A stretch of DNA of 64,000 nt from Carposina sasakii (GCA_014607495.2 CP053153.1:10602001-10666000), one strand, 5' to 3'; shown: positions 1 to 10,974, counted from the stretch's first letter. Program-made: numbers and translations. Notes: generated by a model not told the origin, from the sequence alone.

Positions 1-62
1 CTACCAGCCGTCCTCTTTAAGTCATCGGTCCATCTGGCCGGAGGGCGCCCAACGCTACGCTA
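1..62 (-). mobile_element. RTE-type LINE 3' coding fragment, cut by window edge
   Basis: The minus strand reads in one frame as RSVGRPPARWTDDLKRTAG, the conserved C-terminal stretch of RTE-clade endonuclease/reverse transcriptase proteins in Lepidoptera. The same motif (SVGRPPARWTDDL) recurs in the larger element at 785-2820, so the family call is supported inside the window. The rest lies beyond the left edge or is lost; after position 62 the match stops. Not functional. Confidence 0.7.
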
Positions 63-784
63 TAATCACCTTGTATAATCACGCCTTTATCCCTTGCGGG
101 GTAGGCAGAGCATCAAGGGCCGATAGGACCACATGGTGCCACTTCTGACCAATTTTGGGGGTATAGTTGAGATATCATAGTTATCTTAAAATATTTGTCA
201 AAAATAAATACAAACATCTAATCGATGATAGAGTAGATGTTTGTATTTATTTTTGTATTTATTCCTGTCCTTAAACCATGATTTATGGGATGCCACGATT
301 TTGGTATTTGTTTTACTGCCGATTAACTAACGCGAAGACTCCTTGGTTAAAAAAAGAGTAATTTTTTTAAATCGCTCGCGTGGCCCTTGAACATCTTTTC
401 ACAGCTACCCGGGGACCAACCGCTCACATGTGCATGGAGCACATCTCTGAAACCAACCTGAATGTTTCATAGTTAGACCGTTATGCATTATTCGAAATGT
501 CAATATTACAAAAAAAAATCAAAATAGGAAAATTATATCATATATACATGATACTGACAGTTACCATAAGATCTAATGTTTAAATAAAAATAATGATAAC
601 ACTACCTTTAACCCTAATGTCAACGTAGCGTAATTGAGGTATAGAGTTCTTGAAATTAGTCCTTCGTTAGTTAGAAATTTGGCTTTACATGAGATTAAAT
701 AACTTTTTGACAGTACGAGGATTGGCAACATTTTATATGGAAATGTTTTTGATGGGATATTTTTTGCATGAAAATACATATCAT
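63..784. other. Non-coding spacer between two RTE fragments
   Basis: AT-rich DNA with no coding signal. About 93-146 loosely resembles the repeat near 57825-57875 (shared GCGGGTAGGCAG-like core), so it may be a decayed SINE fragment. A perfect 21-bp inverted repeat sits at 199-219 and 235-255 with a 15-nt loop. Nothing else is recognised. Confidence 0.5.
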
Positions 785-2820
785 CATTTACAGCCCTGAG
801 AAGTCCACTGTTGGACGTAGGCCTCCCCCAACAACCTCCACTCTGACCGGTCGGAAGCAGCCTGCATCCAACCGACGCCCGCAACCTTGGCCAGGTCATC
901 CGTCCACCTCGCGGGTGGCCTTCCCACGCTGCGCTTGCTGATACGTGGTATCCACTCTAGAACTTTCCGACTCCATCGGCCATCAGTTCTTAGAGCTATG
1001 TGCCCTGCCCATTGCCACTTCAGCTTGCTGGACCGTTAAGCTATGTCGGTGATCTTTGTACGTCTGCGGATCTCCTCATTTCTGATTCGATCACGCAGAG
1101 AGATCCCAAGCATAGCTCTCTCCATCGCTCGCTGTGCGATCCTGAGCTTTTTTATGAGGCACATAGTTAGAGACCACGTCTCGGCACCGTAGGTCATCAC
1201 CGGCAGCACGCACTGGTTGAATACCTTCGTCTTTAAGGACTGGGGTATCTTGGACACAAATAAGCTTCGTAGTTTCCTGAACGCTGCCCAGCCGAGTTGG
1301 ATTCGCCGAGTTACCTCCTTCTCAAAGTTGGACTTACCTAGTTTGACCGTCTGTCCCAGGTAAACATACTCGTCAACAACTTCAAGCATCGAGCTCCTAA
1401 CCAGTACAGGAGTGGGCGGCACATGGACGTTCGACATGATCTTAGTCTTGTCCATGTTCATCTTCAGGCCCACCTGTTGGGAGACTCGATTGAGGCCATC
1501 GAGCATTGTGCTTAGATCCTTCAGCGATTCTGCCATGACCACGATGTCGTCTGCGAACCGAAGGTGAGTGATGTATTCGCCATTTATATTGATGCCGAGT
1601 CCTTTCCATTCGAGAAGCTTAAAGGCGTCTTCCACTGCATTGGTGAAGAGCTTCGGAGAAATAACATCTCCTTGTCTCACTCCCCTCTGCAAAGAAATCG
1701 GCTCAGTGCTCCGCTCCTGTACTCGTACCGACATGGTGGCGTTGCTGTATAAACACTTCAGCACTTCGATATATCGATGGTCAATATGGCACCGCTGGAG
1801 AGACCGCAGCACTGCCCATGTCTCGATCGAATCAAAGGCCTTCTCATAGTCCACGAACGCTAGGCATAGTGGCCGATTATACTCTTCCGTTTTTTGTATA
1901 ATCTGCCGTAGCGTGTGGATATGGTCTATGGTACTAAACCCTTTTTTGGAAACCGGCTTGTTCGGGAGGCTGGAAATCATCAAACCTGCGAGCAAGACGA
2001 TTCGTGATTACCCTTGAAAACAACTTGTAGACATGGCTCAGAAGCGAGATGGGTCTATAGTTCTTCAGCAAGGCTTTATCGCCTTTTCTGTTCCATGCTT
2101 CCGGCGTTACGCCTTCGAGCAGGACGGAATCGAAGAGCCTTTGGAGGACCTTCAGTACCGGAGTTCCACCCGCTCTTAGAAGCTCTGATGTAATTCCATC
2201 GTCGCCCGGCGCTTTGTTGTTTCTCCCTTAGCACCTCTGGTATGGTGGACGCTACACTGCCGTCCTCTGTCTTCAGCTTCGTCAACTGGCTCTGCCCAAT
2301 AGATAATTCTCTTGCGAACACTTTGGAGCCTTGGTTTCGCTCTATTGTCTCCTTAATGCAGCGAGTATTAAAGCTGCGAATGTCGTATCGCAGAGACTTG
2401 GAGATACGTCTATTGAGCTGCCGATATGCTTCAGCGTCATCAGAGGACTGCAGAGACATTGCGCGCCTTTCCGCCATGAGGTTGAGGGTATAATCAGTTA
2501 GTTTCTGGGGTCTATTTCTACGGTTAGGTCTAAAGAATTTAGACCCCACCGTGTGGACAGTTTCTACCAGCCTGTTATTTATATCATCCACTGACATGCA
2601 ATCCTCTAGGCAAGCAAAGCGGTTTGTGAGCTCGAGTTAAAAGCTCTCGGGGTTTTGAATGTGCACGGATGAAGGTCGGAGTATAGACTTCACTAGTCGT
2701 GATCTCTCCCGTTTGACATTAATATTCAATGTGCCTCGAACTATTCGGTGATCGCTACCGGTTTTCACCCTGTTGATCACTGAGACATCATTGAATATCC
2801 GTCTATCGGTGGAATATTTT
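785..2820 (-). mobile_element. RTE-clade non-LTR retrotransposon, 5'-truncated and broken
   Basis: Reading on the minus strand. 2820-2650 encodes the end of an AP-like endonuclease with the GSDHR motif. 2597-2220 encodes the linker to the reverse transcriptase. 2200-1036 encodes the RT with AFVDYEKAFDS, RGVRQGDVISPKLF and the catalytic HLRFADDIV motifs. 1000-790 encodes the C-terminus (SVGRPPARWTDDLAKVAG, then [12 protein letters not shown] and a stop), followed by a TGATGA-type tail. Breaks: an apparent deletion of some tens of codons with a frame change near 2218, and a frame change in the run of six T at 1942-1947. The 5' half (ORF start and most of the endonuclease) is missing. It is a dead copy in the same orientation as the cuticle genes. 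Confidence 0.9.
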
Positions 2821-2869
2821 TGCGTAACTTATGATAAAATGTCAAAGCTTTTTTTTAAATTTTATGTTT

Positions 2870-3285
2870 AGGTTTCTTTAGTTGGGTAAGTACAGAAAAA
2901 ACTTAAATCTAAAACAAGTTTACAAATAGAAAATTGCCTGCAACTCCTCCGCTGCTGGTAACGTGGCCAAAAGGCTGGCCGCATTGCCCCGCTGGATGGC
3001 GAGGCTAATTCTTTGTCCGAAATATTGGCCAGCCCTTCGGTCGTGAGACGCCTCGACCAGTCTTTTCGAAATGCCTTTAAAAAGGACATGGGCTCCCGGA
3101 CCCCATGGCCCCTTGGTTTCAATCCCATACGGCTCAAATATATAGTCTCCACTGAGGTTTGCATATTTGCGCCGTTCGAAGTTTTCCTTGGCCGCAGAGC
3201 CACTTGTTATGGTTGTGCCTGGGGCATGGGACGCTGCCAGAGTTTCGACGTATGTAGCGTCCCATACTAGAGAGCGCCCCACCTC
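2870..3285 (-). mobile_element. Second non-LTR retroelement, C-terminal fragment
   Basis: An open minus-strand frame of about 120 codons ends at 2920. It begins GRSLVWDATYVETLAASH and holds RRKYANLSGDYIFEPYGIET and FGQRISLAIQRGNAASLL. I recognise this as the C-terminal part of an invertebrate retroelement polyprotein that is often found alone; the exact clade is not certain. The same 3' end recurs at 22515-22640 and, more decayed, at 40745-40820, all on the minus strand. The RT domain is not present here. Confidence 0.6.
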
Positions 3286-3289
3286 CTAG

Positions 3290-3770
3290 GACATGGATGA
3301 TATCGTTAATGATAGCTTGACGTGGAATGCGACCGGCACTCCTGGCACATGAGAGGCTGCTTTCATATGTTTGAAACGTAATTGTCTAACATTGATTGCG
3401 GATTTTCTCAAGTGGGGGCAAAGCGAAAATATATGTATATTTTCTCTCAAGATAAAAGGATCATAAATATTCCTGTAGCTATATCTCGCTTTCACAAAGG
3501 AAACAATATTGCTATGCTTTCGAAATAACAATATTCCACCACAGTAATAATTTCATTCATTGAAGGACTTGGAAAGTGAAATTATACACTCATATTGATT
3601 TTTAAAAATCTAAGTATTTTTTTTTTCATTTGGGTCTCTTAGACGCATATGTTTAGAGGAATATGGGCGGTGTGTGGATGACATCACGATACTTTCCCCG
3701 ATACGATACTTAGAACAAAAGGTTCGTAATTTAGAGATAAAAACTTATAAAATGTAATAAGACTAGTTCA
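3290..3770. other. Spacer downstream of gene A
   Basis: AT-rich spacer between the retroelement fragment and the 3' end of gene A. No coding pattern is seen on either strand. Confidence 0.5.
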
Positions 3771-3776
3771 TTTATT
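3771..3776 (-). terminator. Poly(A) signal of gene A
   Basis: TTTATT on the plus strand gives AATAAA on the minus strand, 50 nt past the stop codon of gene A. Confidence 0.6.
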
Positions 3777-3825
3777 CAACAGTATAACAAATAATCAACA
3801 ATGGTAGCTAGTTATGGTGGTGGGA

Positions 3826-5070
3826 TCAGTGGTGGTACTGAGGCTGGGGCACGACGTGCTTGGTGGGTTCGGAGTGCTTCACGTAGGCGTTAAAACTGGA
3901 ATACAAAAATAAGACGAATTAGGTAAAATAGATTCAGAAGAAAGAGCAGCTCTATATAGGTACATATAAATTATGTAACACAAGTTATGGCCTTTTCTCA
4001 CCATTAACTATAACATGAGCAGAGATGTATATACTGGATTTATAATAAGTGGAGCGATTCGAGAGGATTCATTCTCTTAAGGTATAACCTACTTTAGTTC
4101 GATACTGGATGTAGTACTACAGGGAGTAGGTATCGACCGAGGTTCATTTTTGACTGATGTGGATTTTTACATGCCATTAGTATAAATAAAATAAGTTTCT
4201 TACCCGCTATGTTTGTCGGAATTATACTCAACAGTGCGGACGGAGCCGTCAGCTTCATGCAGGCTGTAGTATCCCTTCACCACGTCTCCGTCGCGGCTCT
4301 CGTGCTGGGACTTGATGTCACCGGTGTGGGGATCCTCTACTTTGTACTCGAATTCGTATTTCGGGTGGGCCTGATGAAAAAATTTAAAACCATGATGAAA
4401 TGATAAAAATATAGTTGAAGACCTATTAGAAGATATACAGGAAAAGATGGTAGATATATTAGGGTTAACGTGATCGTGCTATCTCATTCAAATACTCACA
4501 TAGTAGTCCTGATGGTCTTCATGGTGTTGAACTTGCACTGGGGCAGCGTGCAATACAGGGGCATGTTGCACCTGAACTGGCACATGTTGCACATGAATTG
4601 GGGCATGTTGAACATGTACGGGTTGATGTTGTACATGAATTGGGGCATGTTGAACATGTACGGGCTCATGTTGCAATTGTACAGGGTGATGCACTTGCAC
4701 TGGAACATGTTGTACTTGTACAGGTGCATGCTGCGTTTGGTGTTCGTGAGAGATGTCATGCCGGATAAAGGATTGGGAGGAAATGGCTTGGCCATGTCCA
4801 TGGTGGTCCTGACCACATGCAGCAGCCAAAGCGGCAGCTAGGATGATGACCTGAGAAATACGGAAATATTGTATTGCTTCGTTTATAATCTATAGGTTGT
4901 TTTAAGAATTGCATACTGGCAATTTAAATTAAAAGAGTTTTTTTATATGTTAAGATAATTAGATGAGAATAATTATTGTGGATTTTTTGGAAAAGTCCAA
5001 GAATAATATTTGCTGCTGAAAAGGTATTACTATGAAATATAATAAGTACATAACTTACTTTAGCAATCAT
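3826..5070 (-). CDS. RR-2 cuticular protein with VQH heptad repeats (gene A)
   Basis: Four exons, minus strand: 5070-5059, 4850-4500, 4370-4204, 3895-3826; every junction has GT..AG and the phases agree, giving 199 aa. Residues 1-17 ([17 protein letters not shown]) are a signal peptide. Residues of about 45-105 are a His/Gln/Val/Pro region built on a heptad HVQHAPI. Residues 122-187 are a Rebers-Riddiford chitin-binding domain of the RR-2 (hard cuticle) type: YEFEY...[25 protein letters not shown], then [22 protein letters not shown] short tail VPQPQYHH ends it. The secreted product should bind chitin fibres in the exoskeleton; the His-rich spacer could take part in quinone cross-linking (inference). 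First of four co-oriented RR genes. A TATA box lies at 5126-5134. Confidence 0.95.
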
Positions 5071-5125
5071 GATTGTTAATTAGGGAAGTGCGAATATGAA
5101 TGATGTCGGTACAGAGGTGACAGTG

Positions 5126-5134
5126 CTTTTTATA
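5126..5134 (-). promoter_or_regulatory. TATA box of gene A
   Basis: Minus strand TATAAAAAG, 56 nt upstream of the start codon, with an initiator-like ATCATTC about 30 nt downstream. Spacing fits a TATA-driven promoter with a 5' UTR of roughly 30 nt. Confidence 0.65.
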
Positions 5135-6429
5135 CTCAAAAGTTTTTGGTTACGCAGTCAGAACCGGCTGAAAAAACTTGTTTCAATATTAAACTTACTC
5201 CATATTCGACTGTTGTTAAGGGCATGTATGTGATTTTTTATGGTATTTAAAATAACATTTTTAATAGGTATTAAACGTCAAATATGGAAGGCGCATTGTA
5301 GTAAAAATGTAACCTATTAAGGGTTTTTTACATCGTCATTTATATATAAATATAAGCGATATCTATGATGCTTACTTTTCATCGTAATTTTATAGAGCTC
5401 ACATACAAATTTCAAAGAACGATGTAGTAAGTAGTAGTCATAAAAAGTTTACACATATAATTATAACAAATTACAAAGCATTTTAATATAGCAAACAAAG
5501 ATGGCTGACACCTGTAGATACCTTTAATAACTTAAATGATATAGTTAGTTATTTTGTTAGTTTGACTGAGCGTTTTCGGCAGTGATATATCACCTTAAGT
5601 CTTTACCATAAGTACATTGAACTATACAGACATGCACCTTGCTTTATCGCCTGTAGTTACATGATATTGGCAATGACATGTGTGCTCCAGATTAATTAAT
5701 TGTTATGAAATGTAATGAATAAGCTTCATGTCCAATTAATATTTCTTTAGGGCATTCAATAAGATAAGGGAAAGAAATTCATTGTATAATAAACTTAAAT
5801 GTTAACGTGTTGTTAATAAGATCAGATTTACGTTAAAGACATTCTTGCATTGAATTATTAGATAACATGAAGCTGTCTCTCTATTGAATCTCCTACAACA
5901 GAATTGTCGAATTACTTGCTTAATATAAATAAATTATAAATTTTCCTGTAGCTGAAATATATTTTTGTAAATTCCCAAATTGTCCTTAAGGTTTTTTTTT
6001 AATTTGCTAATAGATAGCTTGATATTGATCTCTTTACAACTCTTTTGTGAACATTCACAGGTTCTTAAGTCAGAAACCTCGACTATTGAAAAGCTTACTT
6101 GCATTTTTAGCAACTGTGTGAAAGGTGACCTTTTAGACTAGAAATTTGATCTAATCTTTTGATCGATATTTAAATTTACACCTTTCAGACGGGGTAGCGT
6201 AGCGCAGCTGACTCCAACTTTATGTTTCTCGACGTTCCTGATTCCGTGGCATATTTGTCAGGAAATAAAGTCGAAATAAAGGCATATTTTGTTTAATTGG
6301 TATGTGGAACCTGTCCAATGATACTATTTTTCTCTTAGAAATCTTTAACTACGGATTTCCCTGTAATGATTTACAGTAAAGAGGAGTTTGGGTAAATATT
6401 GAAATTACACAAAAAGTTTTTCATGAAAT
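5135..6429. other. Spacer between genes A and B
   Basis: About 1.3 kb of AT-rich DNA between the promoter of A and the 3' UTR of B. No exon-like stretch or recognised repeat seen. Stage-specific control sites for A would lie in the first few hundred bases, but none can be named from sequence alone. Confidence 0.5.
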
Positions 6430-6435
6430 TTTATT
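6430..6435 (-). terminator. Possible poly(A) signal of gene B
   Basis: AATAAA on the minus strand about 310 nt past the stop codon of gene B. Plausible but not the only candidate. Confidence 0.35.
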
Positions 6436-6745
6436 ATAATTACAATATTATCAGTCCTAAGTATTTTACATCACCCCGCAGGCATCTCTTCTAACGTTTC
6501 ATAAAATGTACACAAAATAATATCTAATGTAAATAGAAAGAATACACTTACAAACTAACAAGAGGTATAATACAAAAGCTAAAAGCGTTTTGAAATACAT
6601 AGGTAGTCGAAATGGGCCGTCAAGTCCCGAGGGATACAGTTTATGAAACGCTGGGTCCCTGTCACGAAGCGTTATTGTTTCGATATCGTTTCGTTGTTGC
6701 GTTCCGTCCGTACTTATTCTAATTTACTTATAGGTCAGTGGTAAT

Positions 6746-9700
6746 TTAGCCGAGGAGGTGACCATGAGGTGCTAGAACAGGAGCGATGGCGGGATGCGCG
6801 GAATGGCCCTGTCTGCTTACTACGGCATTGAATCTGTAAGAAAATAAAAATAATTAAAACTGATCTTTATAGTGTAACTATAAACGCCTTTTGTTTATCC
6901 TTAATCGAATTTTGAGTACTTTTCACGATGTTTCTAAAAGTTTTCAAAAGTGCTTGAAAGTCATTTTGTAATAGTCCGCTTGTATCAACTTTTCCCATCA
7001 TAGCTCAGTGAATAATATATAGTGTATTAATATTCATATTAACATATGGTAGAGAACTACTATTTGACCAAATTATACATACCCATTATGATCATCAGCA
7101 GAGTAGTTGACGGTACGTACGCTACCATCAGGCTCGACGAGGGAGTACTGGCCCTTCACCACGTCACCGTCGCGGGCTTCCCATTGGCTCTTCTGGTCCC
7201 CAGTGTGGCCGTCAGCCACCCCGTAGTTGAAGGTGTAGCGGGGGTGGGACTGGAATAACGGGATCAATAGTTATTTGGATAATGAGCCAAAAACTCCAGA
7301 TAACGAAAGTCCTCAACATTTTATGCATTGTAAGCAGGTTTTTGGATATAACAGTAACGAGCTATTTTTAACACCAATTTACAACATTAGGGTTGAAAAA
7401 TAAACATTTAAAACGTAGAGATGATCATAGAAATAATAAACGTTCAGAATGAAAATGTACAACCTCTTATGTTAATTTCTCTTTCACGGTTGGTTTGCTG
7501 GAAGAAATCTCTTTTAGAGATAAGCACGCCTTTGTACATTTTCTTTGCCATAAACTTTATTTGTGAAAACTTTACTGTGTACAATAAAGCATAATAATAA
7601 TACATCGCTGATTTTCTAATTCAATTTTTTTTGCAAATGAAGTCAATGGTACATACTCGTAATATCTAATATTTCACAAGCAAAAATTCTTGACGAGTTA
7701 ATTAGTAGATCACGCCAATCAATGTATTCATGTATGTTTTATATACTAATGAATACAATAAATTAAGACTTACATAAATCTCGACGGGAGCCGCGTGCGC
7801 AATGGGCGCGTGAAGGATGGGCGCCGCGTGCGCAACCACCCCCGCGTGACCTGGAAACGACCTGACATCACAAACCGGACATCATAAATCGGACATCACA
7901 AACCAGACATCACAAACCAGATATCATAATCTGGACATTATAAACGAGACAACAAATCACTTGAAATTTTTGGTTATAATTTTAATCCACAGGCTTTACA
8001 GATTGTATCTACAAAATTGCATGCGTTGAAATGACTCTTCAATAATTGGGGCTACTCGTAGCTTTTCAATGATTTTAGTATATTCCAGCAACATACTAAA
8101 AACCATAAAAAAATCAAGTTGTAATATTCTCATGTATCATGTTTCTTGACGTGTGCGCTGCATGATTTTCAACCGACTTCAAAAAAAGGAGGTTCTCAAT
8201 TCGACCCGTATGTTTTTCTATGTTTGTTACGCGATAACTCCGCCAATTATGAACCGATTTGAACAAATCTTTTTTCGGCGTATAGGTAATACCTCAAGGG
8301 TGGTCCCATTTAAATTTAATAATAAAAAAAAACAATTTTTAATTTTTAGTTTTTTTTGTGTTCACGCATTTGAAGTCGGTTTTATTTTTTCTAAAAAGTT
8401 ATTTTTTTTACTAATTAATTATTCAACAGTTTTCAGGGACAATTTTACAGAATTTTTGACTGCTATCACGATTAGTTAGGTTTTTGCTTCGTGATTGAAA
8501 TATACACTAATATCTGCATAATTATGCTTAAGTATGCTTAATACGATGTCAATTACACTGAAGAAATTAATCTGAAATAGTAGTCAGTTTCAGGGTTTCG
8601 TCATGTTTTCTTGATTAACTTTTGTATCAAGAATTAGTTTTAGGGATATTTTTATCTATATGCATGCATAGTAGCTATACAAGGACGAACTTAGGTATAT
8701 CTGAAAGAGATTTATTTCTGTAGGAGAGTGATTTTAATCATAATAGTTTATATATTTATTTTGGAAAACAAACAGCTAAGATTGTAGAGAGATATAAGAA
8801 AGTTATGAAATAACTTAAGACCATTAATATGTTTTATTTCATTTTATGAATTTATTTCATGTACAGATTTTAATGTTGCAAAATTGTCACTTAGCTCGCG
8901 CCTCGGAAAGCACGTAAAACCGTTGGTCCTGCGCCTGATCTCTCTCCAGTCGAGAGTGCATCTGTGTTTGCGCACCTGGCACATAATAACTCCTGCGTAC
9001 CTGGCCAATCACCGTAGAGATTGGTCGCTCTGCCCGAAATACGGTCGGAGATCATCATCATCATGTTTTCACCGATATTTCTATACTCGTATTAGACCTA
9101 ATAATTTTATTTTCCGAGTACAATATTGACCTAAGACCTGTAGCTAATTTATTTACTGGTTCAAGTACGCAGCCTTGTGGTAATTACACGGTGTTATAGT
9201 TAATTGGAGCTAGTTCAAGTTTATGTATGTAGTTAGAACTGGTTCAAGTACGCAAAAGTATTATGCCTTTGTTTGTTTGGTTGTAATGAATTGTGGACCG
9301 ATTTCAAAAATTCTTTCACCGTATCCTTATTGGACCTGGATGAACTCTATAAGAATTTCCCGATATTCCCACGGGAAGGCGACCAACGGGAATTTAATAT
9401 TTTTACGAAAACCGTTATGAAGCTGAAATCGGGTTATGTTCATTGGGGACAACGAGGAAGGACTAAAAACGGATTTCCCGTTCCCACGGGAAGGGGACAA
9501 ATGGGAATTCAAACGGATTTCCCGATTCCCACGGGAAGGGGACAAACGGGAATTCATTTTTTTTATGATACATATGAATGTGGACCTGTATGTTCATTAG
9601 GGACTGCGAGGGAGCACTAAGAACGGATTTCCCGAAATTCCTATGGGAAGGGGAGTTACGGGAATTTAATTTTTTACGAAAACAGCTATTTATACGAAGC

Positions 9701-10892
9701 TGAAATCGGATTAGGGCTACAAGGAAGCTCTAAGAACGGATTTCCCGAATCCCACGGGAAGGGGACCAACGGGAGTTCCAAATTTAAACGAAAACCGCTG
9801 TACCTACATATAAAGTTGTATCTATGTATTGATATGTACCGAAGCGAAGCGAGGGCGGGCCACTATATAATATACAAAGAGGAAAATAACCCAGAGATTA
9901 CGTGCTCGAATTTTGGCTAAGACAATTTTCTGAACTTTTACACGATTTGAATATAGAAAACTGTACCTCAAGGCTATACAGGGTACAAAAGAGATATGAT
10001 AAGCTATAAAAATAGCCTATAAAATTTGTCTTTGAAGCAGGTGATGCTGGATACTATTAACACGAGAATAATAATTTTTTTTTGGCAGGCTGTGATGAGT
10101 TCACCCTGGTTCAAACCCTTAACTATCACTATCACTTACCCAATCCGAGTGCTCCGTATCCCAATCCGCCCAATCCCAGAGCATGGCCAGCTAAGCCTGG
10201 CGCGATTGCTGGGCCAATGCCGTGGCCAACCACCAGGCTCTGCGATGACAGCGCTCCGTGACCACCAATGATGCCACCACGAGCAACGCACACTAGTGCA
10301 CAGGCAACGATTAGCTGAAAGGAAAATATGAGAGCACTCTTTTATCTCTTCTCTACTCTTTTTTTCGTATTAGTTTTGTAATGTAACTAGTATTAGATAG
10401 ATGTTGTTAGGTTATATAATATAGCACCCAGTAGTGATTCTTTATGTAAATTTCCTCAAAATAAAGAATCCTTGTCAGTTCAGTACTCTTCCACAATTTG
10501 TAAGTTTGTAGTATCAAAATTATATATCTTGTTTACAGGGTACTATATTTATACCCTATTTTTAAACACAATTCATAATAATCACCACAAATCCACTTTA
10601 CCTTATAAAATCATCATCATCATCATCAGCCTATTGCAGTCCACTGCTGGACGTAGGCCTCCCCCAGGGCACGCCACAAGACTGCCATGGGGGGTATTTG
10701 CCCATAGCCACCACGCTGGGCAGGCTTATAAAATATTAATAAGAAAGTGAAAAAATTCTTCATCCGAGTGAGATTTGAACTCACAACCACTTGCATTCCG
10801 TGCATCGCTCTACCAACTGAGCTATCGGGTCACTTAACTCCGATGACGAATTTTACCATCTCTTTTAAATTACACTTTACCTTAACAAACAT
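6746..10892 (-). CDS. RR-2 cuticular protein, Ala/Gly/His-rich (gene B)
   Basis: Five exons, minus strand: 10892-10881, 10314-10140, 7850-7774, 7249-7083, 6833-6746. Phases agree across all four introns (0, 1, 0, 2), giving 172 aa. Exon 1 encodes only MFVK; with exon 2 it makes the signal peptide [18 protein letters not shown] Gly/His/Leu-rich spacer and an AHAAPI-type stretch follow (residues 18-88). Residues 89-155 are an RR-2 domain: [40 protein letters not shown], then [14 protein letters not shown]. The tail is [16 protein letters not shown]. Role: secreted chitin-binding cuticle protein. Intron 2 is 2.3 kb and full of repeats, so a gene finder could miss exons 1 and 2. The RR exon is 167 nt, the same as in gene A, with the same intron position, which suggests a tandem duplication. 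Confidence 0.92.
7861..7948. repeat. Short tandem repeat in gene B intron 2
   Basis: About six imperfect copies of a 13-15 bp unit like GACATCACAAACCG, starting just upstream (minus sense) of the exon 3 acceptor. Sequence is seen directly; no function is assigned. Confidence 0.7.
8155..8400 (+). repeat. Lepidopteran interspersed repeat (ACCGACTTCAAAAAAAGGAGG type)
   Basis: Begins with ACCGACTTCAAAAAAAGG and runs through GATAACTCCGCC and AACCGATTTGAACAAAT; the inverted end TTTGAAGTCGGTTTTA follows near 8370. This sequence is dispersed in many moth genomes (from memory). The terminal AACCGACTTCAAA / TTTGAAGTCGGTT pairing fits a palindrome-ended non-autonomous element. Lies in gene B intron 2. 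Confidence 0.6.
8885..9060 (-). repeat. Probable retroelement-derived repeat
   Basis: GC-richer block inside an AT-rich intron. On the minus strand it includes a stretch near CAGGTACGCAGGAGTT and CGACTGGAGAGAGATCAGG. It resembles a dispersed lepidopteran repeat, but no intact frame or second copy is in the window, so the class is uncertain. Confidence 0.35.
9350..9785. repeat. Interrupted tandem repeat with TTCCCACGGGAA palindrome
   Basis: Five copies of about 44 bp, each holding ATTTCCCG, the palindrome TTCCCACGGGAA (or a close variant) and GGGGACAAACGGGAATT, at about 9355, 9468, 9512, 9625 and 9737. The middle two are directly adjacent; the others are spaced by more than 50 bp of a longer related unit. 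A single decayed relative is near 55435. Lies in gene B intron 2. Open frames across it are only a by-product of the repeat. Confidence 0.75.
10610..10725 (-). mobile_element. RTE-tailed SINE body with TGATGA microsatellite tail
   Basis: Minus strand: GCCTGCCCAGCGTGGTGG..., then GGGGGAGGCCTACGTCCAGC and GTGGACTGCAATAGGCTGATGATG. The 3' part is the same as an RTE LINE tail (reads [16 protein letters not shown] and stop), as in the LINE at 785-2820. A related copy with the same body is at 57700-57890. Sits in gene B intron 1. Confidence 0.7.
10757..10833 (-). repeat. tRNA-like sequence (SINE head or tRNA pseudogene)
   Basis: Minus strand GACCCGATAGCTCAGTTGG, with a clear A box (TAGCTCAGTTGG) and B box (GTTCAAATC). 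The D stem (GCTC/GAGC) and the T stem (GTGAG/CTCAC with a 7-nt loop) pair well. The acceptor stem has two mismatches, the anticodon stem does not pair, and position 33 is not T. So it is not a working tRNA gene. It lies just 5' (minus sense) of the RTE-tailed SINE body and may be its head. Confidence 0.65.
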
Positions 10893-10966
10893 TTTGACTT
10901 CTAATAGCACAGTACTTCGCGTAAGGCTTAGGGCTTGGTTAGTGCCTAATTGTACGATAACCGGGG

Positions 10967-10974
10967 CTTATATA
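10967..10974 (-). promoter_or_regulatory. TATA box of gene B
   Basis: Minus strand TATATAAG, 75 nt upstream of the start codon, giving a predicted 5' UTR of about 45 nt. Supports placing exon 1 at 10881-10892. Confidence 0.6.

Noticed and set aside
573..899. A 108-aa minus-strand protein
   Set aside because: It reads the RTE tail in the wrong frame; the true frame gives RWTDDLAKVAG...YVQQWTSQG.
1564..1849. Plus-strand frames in the RT region
   Set aside because: Antisense shadows of the minus-strand reverse transcriptase.
4209..4403. A plus-strand frame with membrane-like stretch
   Set aside because: Antisense of the RR exon of gene A; a similar one at 7046-7258 is antisense of gene B.
4470..4841. 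A 123-aa plus-strand protein
   Set aside because: Antisense of gene A exon 2; its Met/Leu/Tyr repeats are just the complement of the VQH heptads.
9273..9620. A 115-aa plus-strand protein with repeats
   Set aside because: It only reflects the 44-bp tandem repeat; there is no start context, domain or splice support.
9350..9785. A CRISPR-like array
   Set aside because: Units are unevenly spaced, spacers are related to each other, and the host is an insect nuclear genome.
10757..10833. A functional tRNA gene
   Set aside because: A and B boxes and two arms are good, but the anticodon stem does not pair, position 33 is not T and the acceptor stem has mismatches.
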